Positions 53,103 to 62,796 of a stretch of DNA of 64,000 nucleotides are shown here, piece by piece. Source of the stretch: an uncultured Draconibacterium sp. (GTDB lineage Bacteria > Bacteroidota > Bacteroidia > Bacteroidales > Prolixibacteraceae); assembly GCF_963677155.1 (NCBI RefSeq), contig NZ_OY781884.1, positions 914,001-978,000 of the forward strand. Reading direction: 5' to 3'. The notes under the pieces are model-generated. The model was given only the letters and a program-made list of their open reading frames with translations. It had not been told where the DNA came from and searched no databases. Numbering within the stretch: position 1 is the first letter of the stretch; each line of letters begins with the position of its first letter. Both the position numbers and the translations under genes were made by a program.

Positions 53103-54065
53103 TTATACCAACCATAGAATGAAAACTCCGATAAAGAGCAATGTTACTGCGAAATTGATAAAACAGGCTTTGTAAACATCGTTCGTTGATACGGGTCTTG
53201 GATTCGCACCAATAAAAGGCTTTTCAACTAATTTCCCGTGATAATAGTTTGGTCCACCAAAACGACAATTGAGTATACCGGCCAGCGCTGCCTCAGGATA
53301 TCCGGCATTTGGACTTGAATGCTTTCTGCCGTATTTAAATATAAATTTGATTGCCCGAAAGTTAAAAGCTACTACAGCCATTAAAATTGCAGTCAATCGT
53401 GCAGGAATAAAATTTAACACGTCATCGAGCTTAGCAGCAAAAAATCCAAAATCTTTATAACGTGTATTTTTATAACCGATCATCGAATCGAGTGTATTCG
53501 CCATTTTATAAGCCAACATTGCAGGCACTCCTCCTATGAAATAGAAAAACAAAGGAGCAATTACACCATCACTGAGGTTTTCAGCCAGGGTTTCCAATAC
53601 GGCAGTTCTAATCTGATTCTCGTTTAACTGTGCCGTTTCGCGACCAACGATCATCGATAACTGTTGGCGCCCGGCTTTCAATCCGTCCTTCTCCAATTTA
53701 AGGATTACACGTAATGCTTCCTGAATAAGCGCCCGATTAGCCAATCCATAGAAAACCAGAATAGAAGAAACAACAAAGTACAGGTTTTGATAGGCAGATA
53801 AAACCGTTAACCCCAGTTTTAAGATAAAGTAAGTGGTAAAAATCAGACAAGAAGCCAGAAGTGCTCCTTTTAGCTTTCTGTTTTTGCCCCGGTTAAATTT
53901 TGCTTCTCCTACAGAAATTGCTTTGCCAAACAAACGGATAGGATGCGGCAAAAAATGTGGATCGCCAATAAGACAATCAAGTGCAAAACCGGCCAGAAGC
54001 GGGACTATTATTTCAAAATGTTCATTCAATTTCCATCGATTTATAAATGTATTCCATATTAACAT
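53103..54065 (-). CDS. cbiB: Adenosylcobinamide-phosphate synthase CbiB/CobD
   Basis: Up to 320 aa. LAGFALDCLIGDPHFLPHPIRLFGK is the conserved start region; a TTG at 54029 just before it is an alternative start to ATG 54065, which overlaps cobQ by 44 bp. Four to five membrane helices, NLSDGVIAPLFFYFIGGVPA, MANTLDSMIGYKNTRYKDFG and a C-terminal SPNAGYPEAALAGIL are family hallmarks. It attaches aminopropanol phosphate to adenosylcobyric acid. Last gene of the cob run. Confidence 0.93.
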   Translation of the reverse strand: MLIWNTFINRWKLNEHFEIIVPLLAGFALDCLIGDPHFLPHPIRLFGKAISVGEAKFNRGKNRKLKGALLASCLIFTTYFILKLGLTVLSAYQNLYFVVSSILVFYGLANRALIQEALRVILKLEKDGLKAGRQQLSMIVGRETAQLNENQIRTAVLETLAENLSDGVIAPLFFYFIGGVPAMLAYKMANTLDSMIGYKNTRYKDFGFFAAKLDDVLNFIPARLTAILMAVVAFNFRAIKFIFKYGRKHSSPNAGYPEAALAGILNCRFGGPNYYHGKLVEKPFIGANPRPVSTNDVYKACFINFAVTLLFIGVFILWLV

Positions 54066-55497
54066 TTTCCCGGATCAGCTGGGCCAACTTGTCGTATTGC
54101 GTTTCTTTAAATTGTTGAAAATCCATTTGAGTTGAAGCCTGCTTTCCTGAATCTTTCAAAATTCTGTTAACGACACTTATATTATCAAAAATACCATGAA
54201 TATAGGTTCCCCAGGTTCGCTCATTCATATAATAGCCATCCTGTTTTGCCCCGTTAATCAGACAAGCGGGGCTTTCGTGATTCGCTATTGTTTCGCCCAT
54301 ATGAATTTCGTAGCCTTTTCCTGCCTCGCCATTTTGAAAAGTGAAAGTGCACTGCTCAGTTACCTTCTCTTCAGTAAGAATAGTTTCAACAGGCAAAATT
54401 CCCAGTCCGGGAACTTTTTCAATCTGCCCTTCCACATGATTCGGATCAGCAATGCTCTCCCCCATCATTTGAAAGCCTCCACAAATTCCATAAACGGCTT
54501 TTCCTTGTTCGTGCGCTTTTTTAACAGCATTTGCCATTCCCTGTTTTTGGAGAAACAGCATATCCGAAATAGTATTTTTTGAACCAGGCAAAATCACAAT
54601 ATCGGCCTCATCAATATCGTCGGGCGACGCTGCATAAAAAAGATTCACCTCCGGCAGTTGTTCCAGAAAATTAAAGTCGGTAAAGTTTGACATATGTCGC
54701 AGTAAAACCACGGCAATATTTGTTTTTCCCTCCACGGCTTTAAACTGCTTTTTATCTACCACAACCGAGTCTTCATCATCAATATAAATATCGCGGAAAT
54801 GCGGAATGATACCCACCACCGGCACACCACAAAGTTCTTCCAGCTTTTTTGCACCATCTTTAAACAAAGAAATATCGCCCCTGAATTTATTAATGATGAT
54901 GCCCTTTACCTGCTTCCGCTCCGCCTCGGGCAACAGCAACAGAGTGCCATAAACACTCCCGAACACACCGCCTTTATCGATGTCTGCAATAAGATAAGTT
55001 GCGGCATCTTTCTGCATGGCCACCCGCATATTTGTAATGTCTTTTTTCCAAAGATTAACTTCCGAAATACTTCCGGCACCTTCCACCACAATCGGGTTAA
55101 ATTTCTTTTCCAGTCGAGAAAAAGACTGCATCGCTTCATTGAACAGAAAATCGCGGTCGGTTTCGTTGAAATATGCTTTTGCCGATTTATTTGCCCAGGG
55201 TTTGCCATTCAGCACAATTTGCGAATCCATGTTCCCGGTTGGCTTCAACAACACCGGATTCATCTCAACACTACAATCGATACCACATGCCTCGGCCTGA
55301 ACGGCTTGTGCGCGACCAATCTCCAAACCATCGGGAGTTGGGAAACTATTCAGCGACATATTTTGTGCTTTAAACGGCGCCGGAGTTAAACCATCCTGTT
55401 TAAAAATGCGGCAAAATCCGGCGTTAACAACACTTTTCCCGACATCGGAGCCGGTGCCGACAAACATTATCGGGCGGTATATTTTTGTTTTAGTCAT
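54022..55497 (-). CDS. cobQ: Cobyric acid synthase CobQ/CbiP
   Basis: 491 aa. The N-terminal DTBS-like P-loop domain starts PIMFVGTGSDVGKSVVNAGF, with PFKAQNMSLNS, VEGAGSISEVNL and the family-typical DIDKGGVFGSVYGTLLLL. The C-terminal glutamine amidotransferase domain has GICGGFQMMGESI (nucleophile Cys) and TWGTYIHGIFD (His). It amidates four side chains of adenosylcobyrinate diamide. The 8-bp overlap with cobC shows coupling. Confidence 0.96.
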   Translation of the reverse strand: MTKTKIYRPIMFVGTGSDVGKSVVNAGFCRIFKQDGLTPAPFKAQNMSLNSFPTPDGLEIGRAQAVQAEACGIDCSVEMNPVLLKPTGNMDSQIVLNGKPWANKSAKAYFNETDRDFLFNEAMQSFSRLEKKFNPIVVEGAGSISEVNLWKKDITNMRVAMQKDAATYLIADIDKGGVFGSVYGTLLLLPEAERKQVKGIIINKFRGDISLFKDGAKKLEELCGVPVVGIIPHFRDIYIDDEDSVVVDKKQFKAVEGKTNIAVVLLRHMSNFTDFNFLEQLPEVNLFYAASPDDIDEADIVILPGSKNTISDMLFLQKQGMANAVKKAHEQGKAVYGICGGFQMMGESIADPNHVEGQIEKVPGLGILPVETILTEEKVTEQCTFTFQNGEAGKGYEIHMGETIANHESPACLINGAKQDGYYMNERTWGTYIHGIFDNISVVNRILKDSGKQASTQMDFQQFKETQYDKLAQLIRENVNMEYIYKSMEIE

Positions 55498-56038
55498 TTT
55501 TACTTATTTCGAATACGGTAACACTGGCATAAGCCGGTTTAAAATTTTCAAAGAGCTGTGAAATGGGTACATTTTCGATCACACTTTTTATAATGCGAAT
55601 TACTCCGGCATGGGCAACAATGGCAATATTTCCGGCGTCCGATTTTTTAATCTCATTAACAATGGCCGAAACACGCGCCACCATCTGAGGATACGATTCT
55701 CCATTTTGAGTTGGGAATGTCTGGTAATTGTCCATCCACATCTTCCCTCCATTTTGGGCGTATATTTCATCCCAGGACAACATCTCCCAGTCGCCAAAAT
55801 CCAATTCTTTCAAACGCGAATCAAAATGGATTTCCCTATCCGGGAAAAGACTTTCGGCCAGTTTGCGGCAACGTAACAATGGACTTGACCACACAGCATC
55901 AAAACTCAGCCGTTCCAATTCCTGTAACAAGTGTTTTTGTTCTTCAGAAAATGATTCAGCCACATCAACATCGGCCTGGCCGTAACAAATGCCGGGTTTT
56001 ACATTTACACTGGTATGTCGAATCGCGTAGATCTTCAT
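55490..56038 (-). CDS. cobC: Alpha-ribazole phosphatase (CobC-type)
   Basis: About 182 aa from the ATG at 56038, whose ATGA overlaps the cobS stop. Histidine-phosphatase superfamily: MKIYAIRHTSVNVKPGICYG holds the RH(T/G) catalytic motif; VWSSPLLRCRKLAESLF and IVAHAGVIRII complete the site, and LKELDFGDWEMLSWDEI is the CobC-like acid region. It removes the phosphate from alpha-ribazole or adenosylcobalamin 5'-phosphate. Confidence 0.9.
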   Translation of the reverse strand: MKIYAIRHTSVNVKPGICYGQADVDVAESFSEEQKHLLQELERLSFDAVWSSPLLRCRKLAESLFPDREIHFDSRLKELDFGDWEMLSWDEIYAQNGGKMWMDNYQTFPTQNGESYPQMVARVSAIVNEIKKSDAGNIAIVAHAGVIRIIKSVIENVPISQLFENFKPAYASVTVFEISKND

Positions 56039-56796
56039 CGCATATTTTGATAAGCAAGAATACACAAATAGAAAAACACTTCGCACAATTGCTGGAGGGC
56101 GCCCAAAACATCGCCAGTATAGCCACCTAATTTACGTGTAATGTAATTCCTAAAGTAAAAAGTTACGACGAGCAAAACGGCAACCACCAAAACCGTTTCC
56201 TGCCAGGCAAGAAACCATAAAGAAAACCCTCCGGTAACCAAAGCAAACAGCAATGAAAACAACGAATCAGCTTTACCAACAGGCTTGGTTTTACTACTGG
56301 CATCTAATCGAGCATAGGTAGAAGAATAAATCAACAACACCGGAAAGACACGACTTAATGCATGACCGGCAATTAAAATAAAAGGAATCCGCATTGCATC
56401 GATATGCGATAAGGCCAGGAACTTTATAGCCAGAACCAACAATAATCCTACAGTTCCGTAGGTGCCGATCCGGCTGTCTTTCATAATTTCCAGAATACGT
56501 TCGGGTGTATAACCGCCGCCAAAACCATCGCAGGAATCGGCAAAACCATCCTCATGAAATGCACCGGTTAACAGAATTGTGGCCACCATGCTAAGTACTA
56601 CTGCCAGCGTAACCGGCAGCACTGCTCCAATAGCAAAATAAACCAAAGCTCCAACTCCTCCAACAATCCATCCGATTATCGGAAAGTAGCGCGTTGATTT
56701 GTTCAACATCTTCTCCGACCATCCTTGAATATACCCCACCGGAATTCGGGTGTAAAACATTAGGGCAGTGAGGAATATTTTTATCTCGTTTCTCAT
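56035..56796 (-). CDS. cobS: Cobalamin synthase CobS (adenosylcobinamide-GDP ribazoletransferase)
   Basis: 253 aa integral membrane protein with five to six helices. LMFYTRIPVGYI, TGAFHEDGFADSCDGFGGGY (metal/nucleotide region with HEDG-x-AD-x-xDG) and GTYGTVGLLLVLAIKFLAL are the family marks. It joins adenosylcobinamide-GDP with alpha-ribazole. Upstream, 45 bp before its start, begins the GTTGAT repeat array at 56841. Confidence 0.95.
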   Translation of the reverse strand: MRNEIKIFLTALMFYTRIPVGYIQGWSEKMLNKSTRYFPIIGWIVGGVGALVYFAIGAVLPVTLAVVLSMVATILLTGAFHEDGFADSCDGFGGGYTPERILEIMKDSRIGTYGTVGLLLVLAIKFLALSHIDAMRIPFILIAGHALSRVFPVLLIYSSTYARLDASSKTKPVGKADSLFSLLFALVTGGFSLWFLAWQETVLVVAVLLVVTFYFRNYITRKLGGYTGDVLGALQQLCEVFFYLCILAYQNMR

Positions 56797-56840
56797 TTGT
56801 TACCAATTTCTGTTTAAAAAAAAGTTGGTTGGTTAACATT

Positions 56841-57085
56841 CTACCATGGTTGATTCAATTCCTACCTTAGTTGATTGTCATTCAACCATAGTTGATTCAA
56901 TTTCTACCTTGGTTGATTACCATCCAACCATAGTTGATCCAATTCCTACCTTAGTTGATTGTAATCCAACCATAGTTGATCCGATTCCTACCTTGGTTGA
57001 TTGCTACCCAACTATAGTTGATCCAATTCCTACCTTGGTTGATTACTATCCAACCATAGTTGTTTCGATTCCTACTTAGGTTGGC
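56841..57085. repeat. Twelve GTTG boxes at exact 21-bp spacing (42-bp tandem repeat)
   Basis: GTTGAT begins at 56849, 56870, 56891, 56912, 56933, 56954, 56975, 56996, 57017 and 57038; degenerate boxes (GTTGTT, GTTGGC) continue at 57059 and 57080, every step exactly 21 bp. Two alternating half-units give a 42-bp unit (CCATAGTTGATCCAATTCCT, then ACCTTGGTTGATTACTATCC). TGGTTG...CAACCA pairs lie inside the unit. The array fills the gap between cobT and cobS; it has no terminator and no coding role is likely. The rest of 56797-57162 shows nothing else. Confidence 0.85.
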
Positions 57086-57162
57086 AGACAATCAACTCAG
57101 GTAAAAATAGCGCTTCTGCAGTTTATCGAATTGCAAAAGTCAGCTTTTCAAATAACATGCGT

Positions 57163-58167
57163 TTAATCTTTGTTGCTAACGCCGGCGTCTTCCATGCTGC
57201 TCATTTCATTCAGGAAATTAACAGCCGATTTTACCAGCGGCATTGCAACGGCAACTCCGGTTCCTTCTCCCAGTCGCATTCCCAACTCCAATAATGGTTT
57301 TGCACCCAGGTGCTCCAACATCAGTTTATGTCCTTTTTCGTCGGAACTGTGGCAAAATACACAATTATCTTTAACAGCCGGCTCCATCTGTATGGCAGTA
57401 AGCACAGCAGCGGTGGCAATAAAACCATCGATAAGGATGAGCATATTTTGCTTTTTTGCCTCAAGGTAAGCTCCTGTTATGGCAGCAATTTCAAGTCCTC
57501 CGAATGTTGCCAGAATCTCTTCGGGTGTAGTGGGATTATATTTCTCTGCAATTTCTTTCAGTATTCTTGTTTTGCGATCTACCTGCTCGTCTCCCAAACC
57601 CGAGCCGCGACCGGTACAATCGTCCAAAGAAAGCCCCGTAAATTTGTGCATTAACAACGACGAAGGCGAGGTATTTCCAATTCCCATTTCGCCGCAACCG
57701 ATGGTATTACAACCTTTGGCAGCCTCGTCGCGAACGGCTTTGGCACCAACTTCCATGGCAGCCCGGCATTCTTCCGCAGTCATAGCAGGTTCTTTTCGCA
57801 TATTACGGCTTCCGTTTGCCACCTTTGCATTAGTTACCGGAAGTTCTGGCGCAAAATTGTAATCAACGCCCACATCAAAAACTTTCAGGTTTATTTCGTT
57901 CTGACGACAGAAAACGTTGATCGACGCACCTCCGGCACAGAAATTCATTACCATTTGCCAGGTTACATCTTTTGGGTACGGACTGATGCCTTCGTCGGCC
58001 AACCCATGATCGGCAGCAAAAACAAGGTGTGCCGGTTTTTCAATTTTGGGAGACAAGGTGTTTTGAACCATCCCTATTTGAAGGGCCAGTTTTTCAAGTA
58101 AGCCAAGCGATCCGAGCGGCTTGGTTTTGTTATCGATTTTGTGTTGAAGTTGATCTTTTAATGTCAT
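57163..58167 (-). CDS. cobT: Nicotinate-nucleotide--dimethylbenzimidazole phosphoribosyltransferase
   Basis: 334 aa. KTKPLGSLGLLEKLALQIG (start), VFAADHGLADEGISPYPKDV, TIGCGEMGIGNTSPSSLL and a C-terminal DNCVFCHSSDEKGHKLMLEH, with the GEGTGVAVAMPLV catalytic segment. It activates the lower ligand to alpha-ribazole phosphate. It is separated from cobS by the 21-bp repeat array and from cobU by a gap with short direct repeats. Confidence 0.96.
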   Translation of the reverse strand: MTLKDQLQHKIDNKTKPLGSLGLLEKLALQIGMVQNTLSPKIEKPAHLVFAADHGLADEGISPYPKDVTWQMVMNFCAGGASINVFCRQNEINLKVFDVGVDYNFAPELPVTNAKVANGSRNMRKEPAMTAEECRAAMEVGAKAVRDEAAKGCNTIGCGEMGIGNTSPSSLLMHKFTGLSLDDCTGRGSGLGDEQVDRKTRILKEIAEKYNPTTPEEILATFGGLEIAAITGAYLEAKKQNMLILIDGFIATAAVLTAIQMEPAVKDNCVFCHSSDEKGHKLMLEHLGAKPLLELGMRLGEGTGVAVAMPLVKSAVNFLNEMSSMEDAGVSNKD

Positions 58168-58230
58168 CTATTGTTGGTTTTTTATTTTATTGCTCACAGA
58201 TTGTGCGGATATACGCAGATAGTATTTTTA

Positions 58231-58357
58231 AACACGAAGACTCAAAGACACAAATATTTTTAACGCAATGGCGCTAAGTCGCAAAGGATTCTGAAATCTT
58301 AATTCGTTAATCATCATTCGAAATTCTTTTTTTAACACGAAGACTCAAAGACACGAA
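58231..58357. repeat. Two direct copies of an intergenic repeat (cobU-cobT gap)
   Basis: AACACGAAGACTCAAAGACAC occurs at 58231-58251 and 58334-58354. Similar tracts are common between genes in Bacteroidota genomes. No coding frame is credible in 58168-58416. Confidence 0.6.
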
Positions 58358-58416
58358 GTTTAACTTTTAATACAGCCGAATTTTCGATTAGCCAGCTATT
58401 CTCAACTTTTGCCTTT

Positions 58417-58935
58417 TTACTTTCTACTTTTTACTTGAACCGGGATTCCGGAAACCATGAGAAAAACGTCATTAGCCGATTGGGCAATGTACTGGTTCAT
58501 CCAGCCTTGTAAGTCGGCAAATTTTCGGGCGATTTCATTTTCGGGATGAACGCCCATTCCCAGTTCGTTGCTTACTACAAAAAGCTTCATATCCTGGTTG
58601 ATGAATTTATCCCATTCTCGTTTTGCAATTTCGAGACTGGCATCTACATCATTTTTGTTCTGATAAAAAATATTGGTGAGCCAGAGCGTAATACAATCAA
58701 GCATGACTGTTTTTCCTGCCAGGTTGTGCTTACTGATTTCAATTTCTTCTTCGATAGTCGTCCACTGTTCGCCACGATCGGACTGATGGCGTTTTACCCG
58801 CTGGTGAAAATCTTCGTCCCAGATGTGGGCAGTTGCCAGATAAACCGGTGCATCCGAACTCTGTTCGGCACGTTTTTGCGCAAAACTGCTTTTCCCCGAA
58901 CGCTGACCGCCTGTTATAAATATAATTTGTGCCAT
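58417..58935 (-). CDS. cobU: Adenosylcobinamide kinase / GTP:cobinamide-phosphate guanylyltransferase
   Basis: 172 aa. P-loop FITGGQRSGKSSFAQKRAEQ at the start, YLATAHIWDEDFHQRVKRHQ with the guanylated His region, LDCITLWLTNIF, VVSNELGMGVHPENEIARKF. It phosphorylates and GMP-activates cobinamide for CobS, allowing salvage of imported corrinoids. It lies between the uptake genes upstream and the lower-ligand genes downstream. Confidence 0.95.
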   Translation of the reverse strand: MAQIIFITGGQRSGKSSFAQKRAEQSSDAPVYLATAHIWDEDFHQRVKRHQSDRGEQWTTIEEEIEISKHNLAGKTVMLDCITLWLTNIFYQNKNDVDASLEIAKREWDKFINQDMKLFVVSNELGMGVHPENEIARKFADLQGWMNQYIAQSANDVFLMVSGIPVQVKSRK

Positions 58936-59058
58936 TCTTCAAAATTGTTTCTCGGTACTTTAAATGCCAAACCCCCGGTACGCGACCAGGGGTAAGAATC
59001 ATTATCATGTGCTTGGAGTGCAACATTTAGGGCAGAACTGCTATAATTATTTTTATAG

Positions 59059-59451
59059 CTATTCACCTTCCTTCGGACTACAAACATCTTGTTTATAAAT
59101 CCAGGTTATTTTATCTCCGCTTTCAAGGGGCTGGTCGATGGCAACCTTTTTGGCAGGCACGCCATTAATTTTGTAGTACCAAACACTTTTGTTCGGCACG
59201 CCTTTTACACCATCAATTTCATCGACAAAAACATATTGCCCCACGGGGTGAGTTTTTACTTCCGCAACAAACTGGAGGGCTTCCAAAGCTGAAAGCCCTT
59301 CTTTCCAATTTGTCTCGATTTTCAGTTTTGGATGGTTTCCCGATCCAAAATCTATTTCAACAGTAACCTTGTCTCCGTTGCTGGCAAAAGCCGATAATCC
59401 GATAAAACAGGCCAACAGCAGATTAAGGCAAAATATTTTGGGTTTGTTCAT
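59059..59451 (-). CDS. Exported transcobalamin-like DUF4430 protein
   Basis: 130 aa. Signal peptide (FCLNLLLACFIGLSAFA) followed by one DUF4430 domain: VTVEIDFGSGNHPKLKIETN, SALEALQFVAEV, SVWYYKINGVPAKKVAIDQP and GDKITWIYKQD, the form of the C-terminal beta domain of transcobalamin and intrinsic factor. It lies 3 bp after the btuG-like stop in the B12-uptake block. It is likely a periplasmic or surface corrinoid-binding accessory, distinct from BtuF (inference). Confidence 0.8.
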   Translation of the reverse strand: MNKPKIFCLNLLLACFIGLSAFASNGDKVTVEIDFGSGNHPKLKIETNWKEGLSALEALQFVAEVKTHPVGQYVFVDEIDGVKGVPNKSVWYYKINGVPAKKVAIDQPLESGDKITWIYKQDVCSPKEGE

Positions 59452-59454
59452 TGT

Positions 59455-60756
59455 TTATTCAACATCCAATAGCATGAATGGTGCAATACCCGTTTCGTAT
59501 TCTCTTATTTTTGTACCGTCTGGAGAATAGGTTACGACTCTCCCGTTAGAAGTCACATTATCTGAGAAAAAACAAAACAATTTATCATCGTAATAACCCA
59601 GTCCATTCAAACCATTTACTCCGTCGATGAGTTTTTCGGCCTCAAAACTTTTTGACGCCACATCAAATACAGACACTCCACCAGGCATTCCATAGCTACC
59701 GGTTGTTACATATAATTTTGAGAAGTCATCATTAAATTCAAAAACATCAACATAGTTCGCACTGCTAACGCCATTCAGATCGTACTTAGCTTCAAATTGA
59801 TCGGTAGAAGTATTAATATAACCTATTCCTGTTTTTGTGGTTTCATCGCCCCATGCAACTCCAAGGTTGATGTAAAGGTTATCCTGATCATCCTTTTCAA
59901 AATACGAAGGAATATTGCCTTCAGGAAGATCGATGTATGAAACTTCATCTGTATCCAGGTCGACTACTGCAACTTGATTCTTATAATTTAATGCCGCATA
60001 CAACTTGTTTCCGGCAATAGCCAGTCCTTCTGGTCCGTAATGCACAGGAATAGTTTTCACTACTTCGCCCGCAGTTAAATCTACTTTGGCAATGTATGAG
60101 AGAGTAGGATCGTTATACACTTTCCCTCCCCAGCATGAAACATACAAGTAATCACCCAGCGCCTGACAGTTACGAGGCCCCACAATCTGATCGGTAATTC
60201 CATTTTCTGTTTGCTCAAATGATTTTGCATCAACCCAAAAAACCTGATCGACAGTATTTCCCATCATATAAATTTTGCCGTTATAGTTGTAAGCAAACTG
60301 AATATTTGAAGTAATGTCCAGACCATTTACCGAGTTATAATATCCATTAACTATCTCATCGCTATATTTATTGTAACCCGAGATTGTTGAATGACCGCCT
60401 GACCAGTTTCCAGAGTTAACAATATAGGCCAAAGATGCGTCAACATTTACCTGATGAGTAACACTATAGCTCTCCGCTCCATTCACTGCAGATAGCGTAA
60501 CATCATAAATACCAGGTTCGGTATAAATATGAAAAGGATCGGCCTCTGTAGAAGTCTCATTATCGCCAAAGCTCCACTCATAACTAGCTGCCCCTACCGA
60601 TGTATTGGTAAAGAATACGGTGTCTTCTGGCAGTATGTTTTCTTCCGGGGCATAAGTAAAACCAGCCATAACACTTGCAGAATCATCGTCATCACAAGCA
60701 GTAAAGGCAAAAGCCAACACCATCAAAAAAGTTAAAATTTTAAATTGCTTTTTCAT
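59455..60756 (-). CDS. BtuG-like surface lipoprotein with PKD domain and beta-propeller
   Basis: 433 aa. Lipoprotein signal with lipobox AFTAC (Cys21) followed by DDDDS, a surface-export-like acidic stretch. A PKD domain (about 30-106; FTNTSVGAASYEWSFGDNET) precedes a YncE/NHL-like seven-bladed propeller (IPVHYGPEGLAIAGNKLYAA; NQVAVVDLDTDEVSYIDLPE). Bacteroides BtuG is such a propeller that captures B12 and hands it to BtuB. The next gene, under the same riboswitch, encodes a BtuB-type receptor, which makes the identity likely. The PKD addition may be lineage-specific. Confidence 0.82.
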   Translation of the reverse strand: MKKQFKILTFLMVLAFAFTACDDDDSASVMAGFTYAPEENILPEDTVFFTNTSVGAASYEWSFGDNETSTEADPFHIYTEPGIYDVTLSAVNGAESYSVTHQVNVDASLAYIVNSGNWSGGHSTISGYNKYSDEIVNGYYNSVNGLDITSNIQFAYNYNGKIYMMGNTVDQVFWVDAKSFEQTENGITDQIVGPRNCQALGDYLYVSCWGGKVYNDPTLSYIAKVDLTAGEVVKTIPVHYGPEGLAIAGNKLYAALNYKNQVAVVDLDTDEVSYIDLPEGNIPSYFEKDDQDNLYINLGVAWGDETTKTGIGYINTSTDQFEAKYDLNGVSSANYVDVFEFNDDFSKLYVTTGSYGMPGGVSVFDVASKSFEAEKLIDGVNGLNGLGYYDDKLFCFFSDNVTSNGRVVTYSPDGTKIREYETGIAPFMLLDVE

Positions 60757-60771
60757 TTTGTAATTTGTTTT

Positions 60772-62703
60772 CTATTTAAATTTATACGTAATACTTAACC
60801 GGTAAGCTATGCCAGGCATAGCATAACCCAAACTTGCCTGATAATCGGTATCCAGCAGATTGTTGATCATTCCGTTAATTAGAATTTGATTATGACCGTC
60901 AATTATCCAGTTGTAACCAAGCGCCATATTCATCAGAAAATAAGCAGCCAGAATATTATCGTCTTCCTCATCGGAGAATTGCTCGTCGGTATAACTCCCA
61001 TCCACCGTAAAATCAAATTTGTTATAAGTCACCGTTGTGAAAAAATTACCGGCGTGTAACGGCACGTATTCCAGCTGACGGTTAAGTGCTCTCGTATTGT
61101 TATTCGATTCTTTTCGCTGAGCAGAAGTATAAGTATAATTGAGGCCCGAATTTGCTTTCAATCCAAAAATGCGATAATTCCAATCAGTCATAAACTCCAG
61201 TCCTTTGCTTTGTACATTTTGCACATTCGCAGCATACCATTTTGAACCACCGTTTTTCCATAATATCCATTCGTCAACATCCATTAAAAAAGCATTCAGT
61301 TTTACATTTCCTGAGAGATCTCCATCACAATAACTCCATTTTGATCCCAATTCGTAGCTCATTCCTTTTTCGGGATTCAGATCAGGATTTCCGCCCGGCT
61401 CCCAAAAGCGATCATTAAATGTTGGAACACGATAGCTTCGAGCAACATTTCCGGTAAACCGAAGTACATACTTTTCTTTTGAAAATGCCAGGTAATTTAG
61501 TCCAAACGAAGGCGTAAAAGGCACATCAAAATTGGTAACATAACCGTAGCGCAAATTTAGTGTTGCGGTTAAACGGTTAAAGAAACGTTGATAGTACGAT
61601 GCATATAAATCTACCCGATCCTCGTGTTTCAACGCTTCAGAATAAGTATAAACCGTGGGATAAATACGGGTAGCTTTTGCTCCGGCTTTGTAACTGGCCT
61701 GAGGAGAAAAATCGTGTTCGATAAAGGCTTCGCCAATTATGCGTTGGGTTGAAATGGTATCAGAAGTAATTTTGTCGCTAACAGCATTATCGTATACATA
61801 CCCACCGTTAATTTCGAATTTGAGTGGGTTCTTTCGGTTTTTATAACCGGTCCAGATGCGCACGTGATCATCTTTATACTCTTCTTTCGTTTCATGGTTG
61901 GAATAATTTACCCCCATATTTTGTTGTACATTGTGCCAGTCTTTCTCTATCCAAACATTAAAAACATAGAATTCGTTAGGATTAAATCGATAATTTAATT
62001 CCTGTATTAATCCCATATTCTTGATTTCAGCATTTCGCTGCCGATCTTTAATACCTATTTTCTGAGTTTCAAAGTCTTTTAGAGGATTCATAAATGGAAA
62101 ATCGTTCTTCTTAAAGTAATAATAAGCACGTGTAACTGCTTCAAACTTGCCGTTTCCCAAAAACAGTTTTGTGCCGTAAAGCTGCTCTCCAAATGAACCG
62201 TTTGCAACGCGGGCTTCAGCCCTAAAACCATCAGTCCAATTGTTTTGCAGACCCAAATGAATGGCCCCTCCAATACTCCCCGATCCGTTTACCGAACTGG
62301 CACTACCAAACTGAACACCAATATTATCGAATAGATAAATGGGTATGTTATTTACATTAGAATGGCCCAGCGTGAGCGAATTGATGTTTATTCCGCCAAA
62401 ATTAAAACTGGTATGATCGGGTGCCGATCCGCGAATACGAATAGTGGCCAAGCCACCTGCATTAGTCTTAAAAGCAATGGGCAAACTACGCGAAAGCAAT
62501 TGTTCCAGATTGCCATCCTGCGCCAGCGAAAACTGTTTGGCATTAATACGTTCGATTTTTGCTCCCGACTGGTATTTCTGAAGCTTTCCATAACTCACTA
62601 CCTCTTCTACCTGCACCGTATCGAACACATTAAAATATTGCTGCGCCACTACACTTTGAGCCAGTCCCCACAATATGATCCCTATAACTACAAACCTCCT
62701 CAT
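60772..62703 (-). CDS. btuB: BtuB-type TonB-dependent cobalamin receptor
   Basis: 643 aa. Signal peptide (GIILWGLAQSVVAQ), plug domain (NLEQLLSRSLPIAFKTNAGG; GSASSVNGSGSIGGAIHLGL) and a barrel ending in an aromatic residue two from the end (SITYKFK). Unlike most Bacteroidota receptors it lacks the N-terminal carboxypeptidase-like domain, as is usual for BtuB. The gene directly follows a cobalamin riboswitch and precedes the btuG-like gene. It takes up B12 or other corrinoids across the outer membrane. Confidence 0.92.
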   Translation of the reverse strand: MRRFVVIGIILWGLAQSVVAQQYFNVFDTVQVEEVVSYGKLQKYQSGAKIERINAKQFSLAQDGNLEQLLSRSLPIAFKTNAGGLATIRIRGSAPDHTSFNFGGININSLTLGHSNVNNIPIYLFDNIGVQFGSASSVNGSGSIGGAIHLGLQNNWTDGFRAEARVANGSFGEQLYGTKLFLGNGKFEAVTRAYYYFKKNDFPFMNPLKDFETQKIGIKDRQRNAEIKNMGLIQELNYRFNPNEFYVFNVWIEKDWHNVQQNMGVNYSNHETKEEYKDDHVRIWTGYKNRKNPLKFEINGGYVYDNAVSDKITSDTISTQRIIGEAFIEHDFSPQASYKAGAKATRIYPTVYTYSEALKHEDRVDLYASYYQRFFNRLTATLNLRYGYVTNFDVPFTPSFGLNYLAFSKEKYVLRFTGNVARSYRVPTFNDRFWEPGGNPDLNPEKGMSYELGSKWSYCDGDLSGNVKLNAFLMDVDEWILWKNGGSKWYAANVQNVQSKGLEFMTDWNYRIFGLKANSGLNYTYTSAQRKESNNNTRALNRQLEYVPLHAGNFFTTVTYNKFDFTVDGSYTDEQFSDEEDDNILAAYFLMNMALGYNWIIDGHNQILINGMINNLLDTDYQASLGYAMPGIAYRLSITYKFK

Positions 62704-62796
62704 TCACAACTTTTAAGGAGCTTTGGATAAATCAGTGAAAAATACGGATATATTTCTCAAGCTTTTATCCCGAAGCTTAATTTATTACTGTTGAAT

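Noticed and set aside
56846-57079. 77-residue plus-strand frame with VDxIPTLVD heptads
   Set aside because: It is the automatic product of a 21-bp (multiple of three) repeat with no stop, antisense to the cob genes and without a ribosome site.
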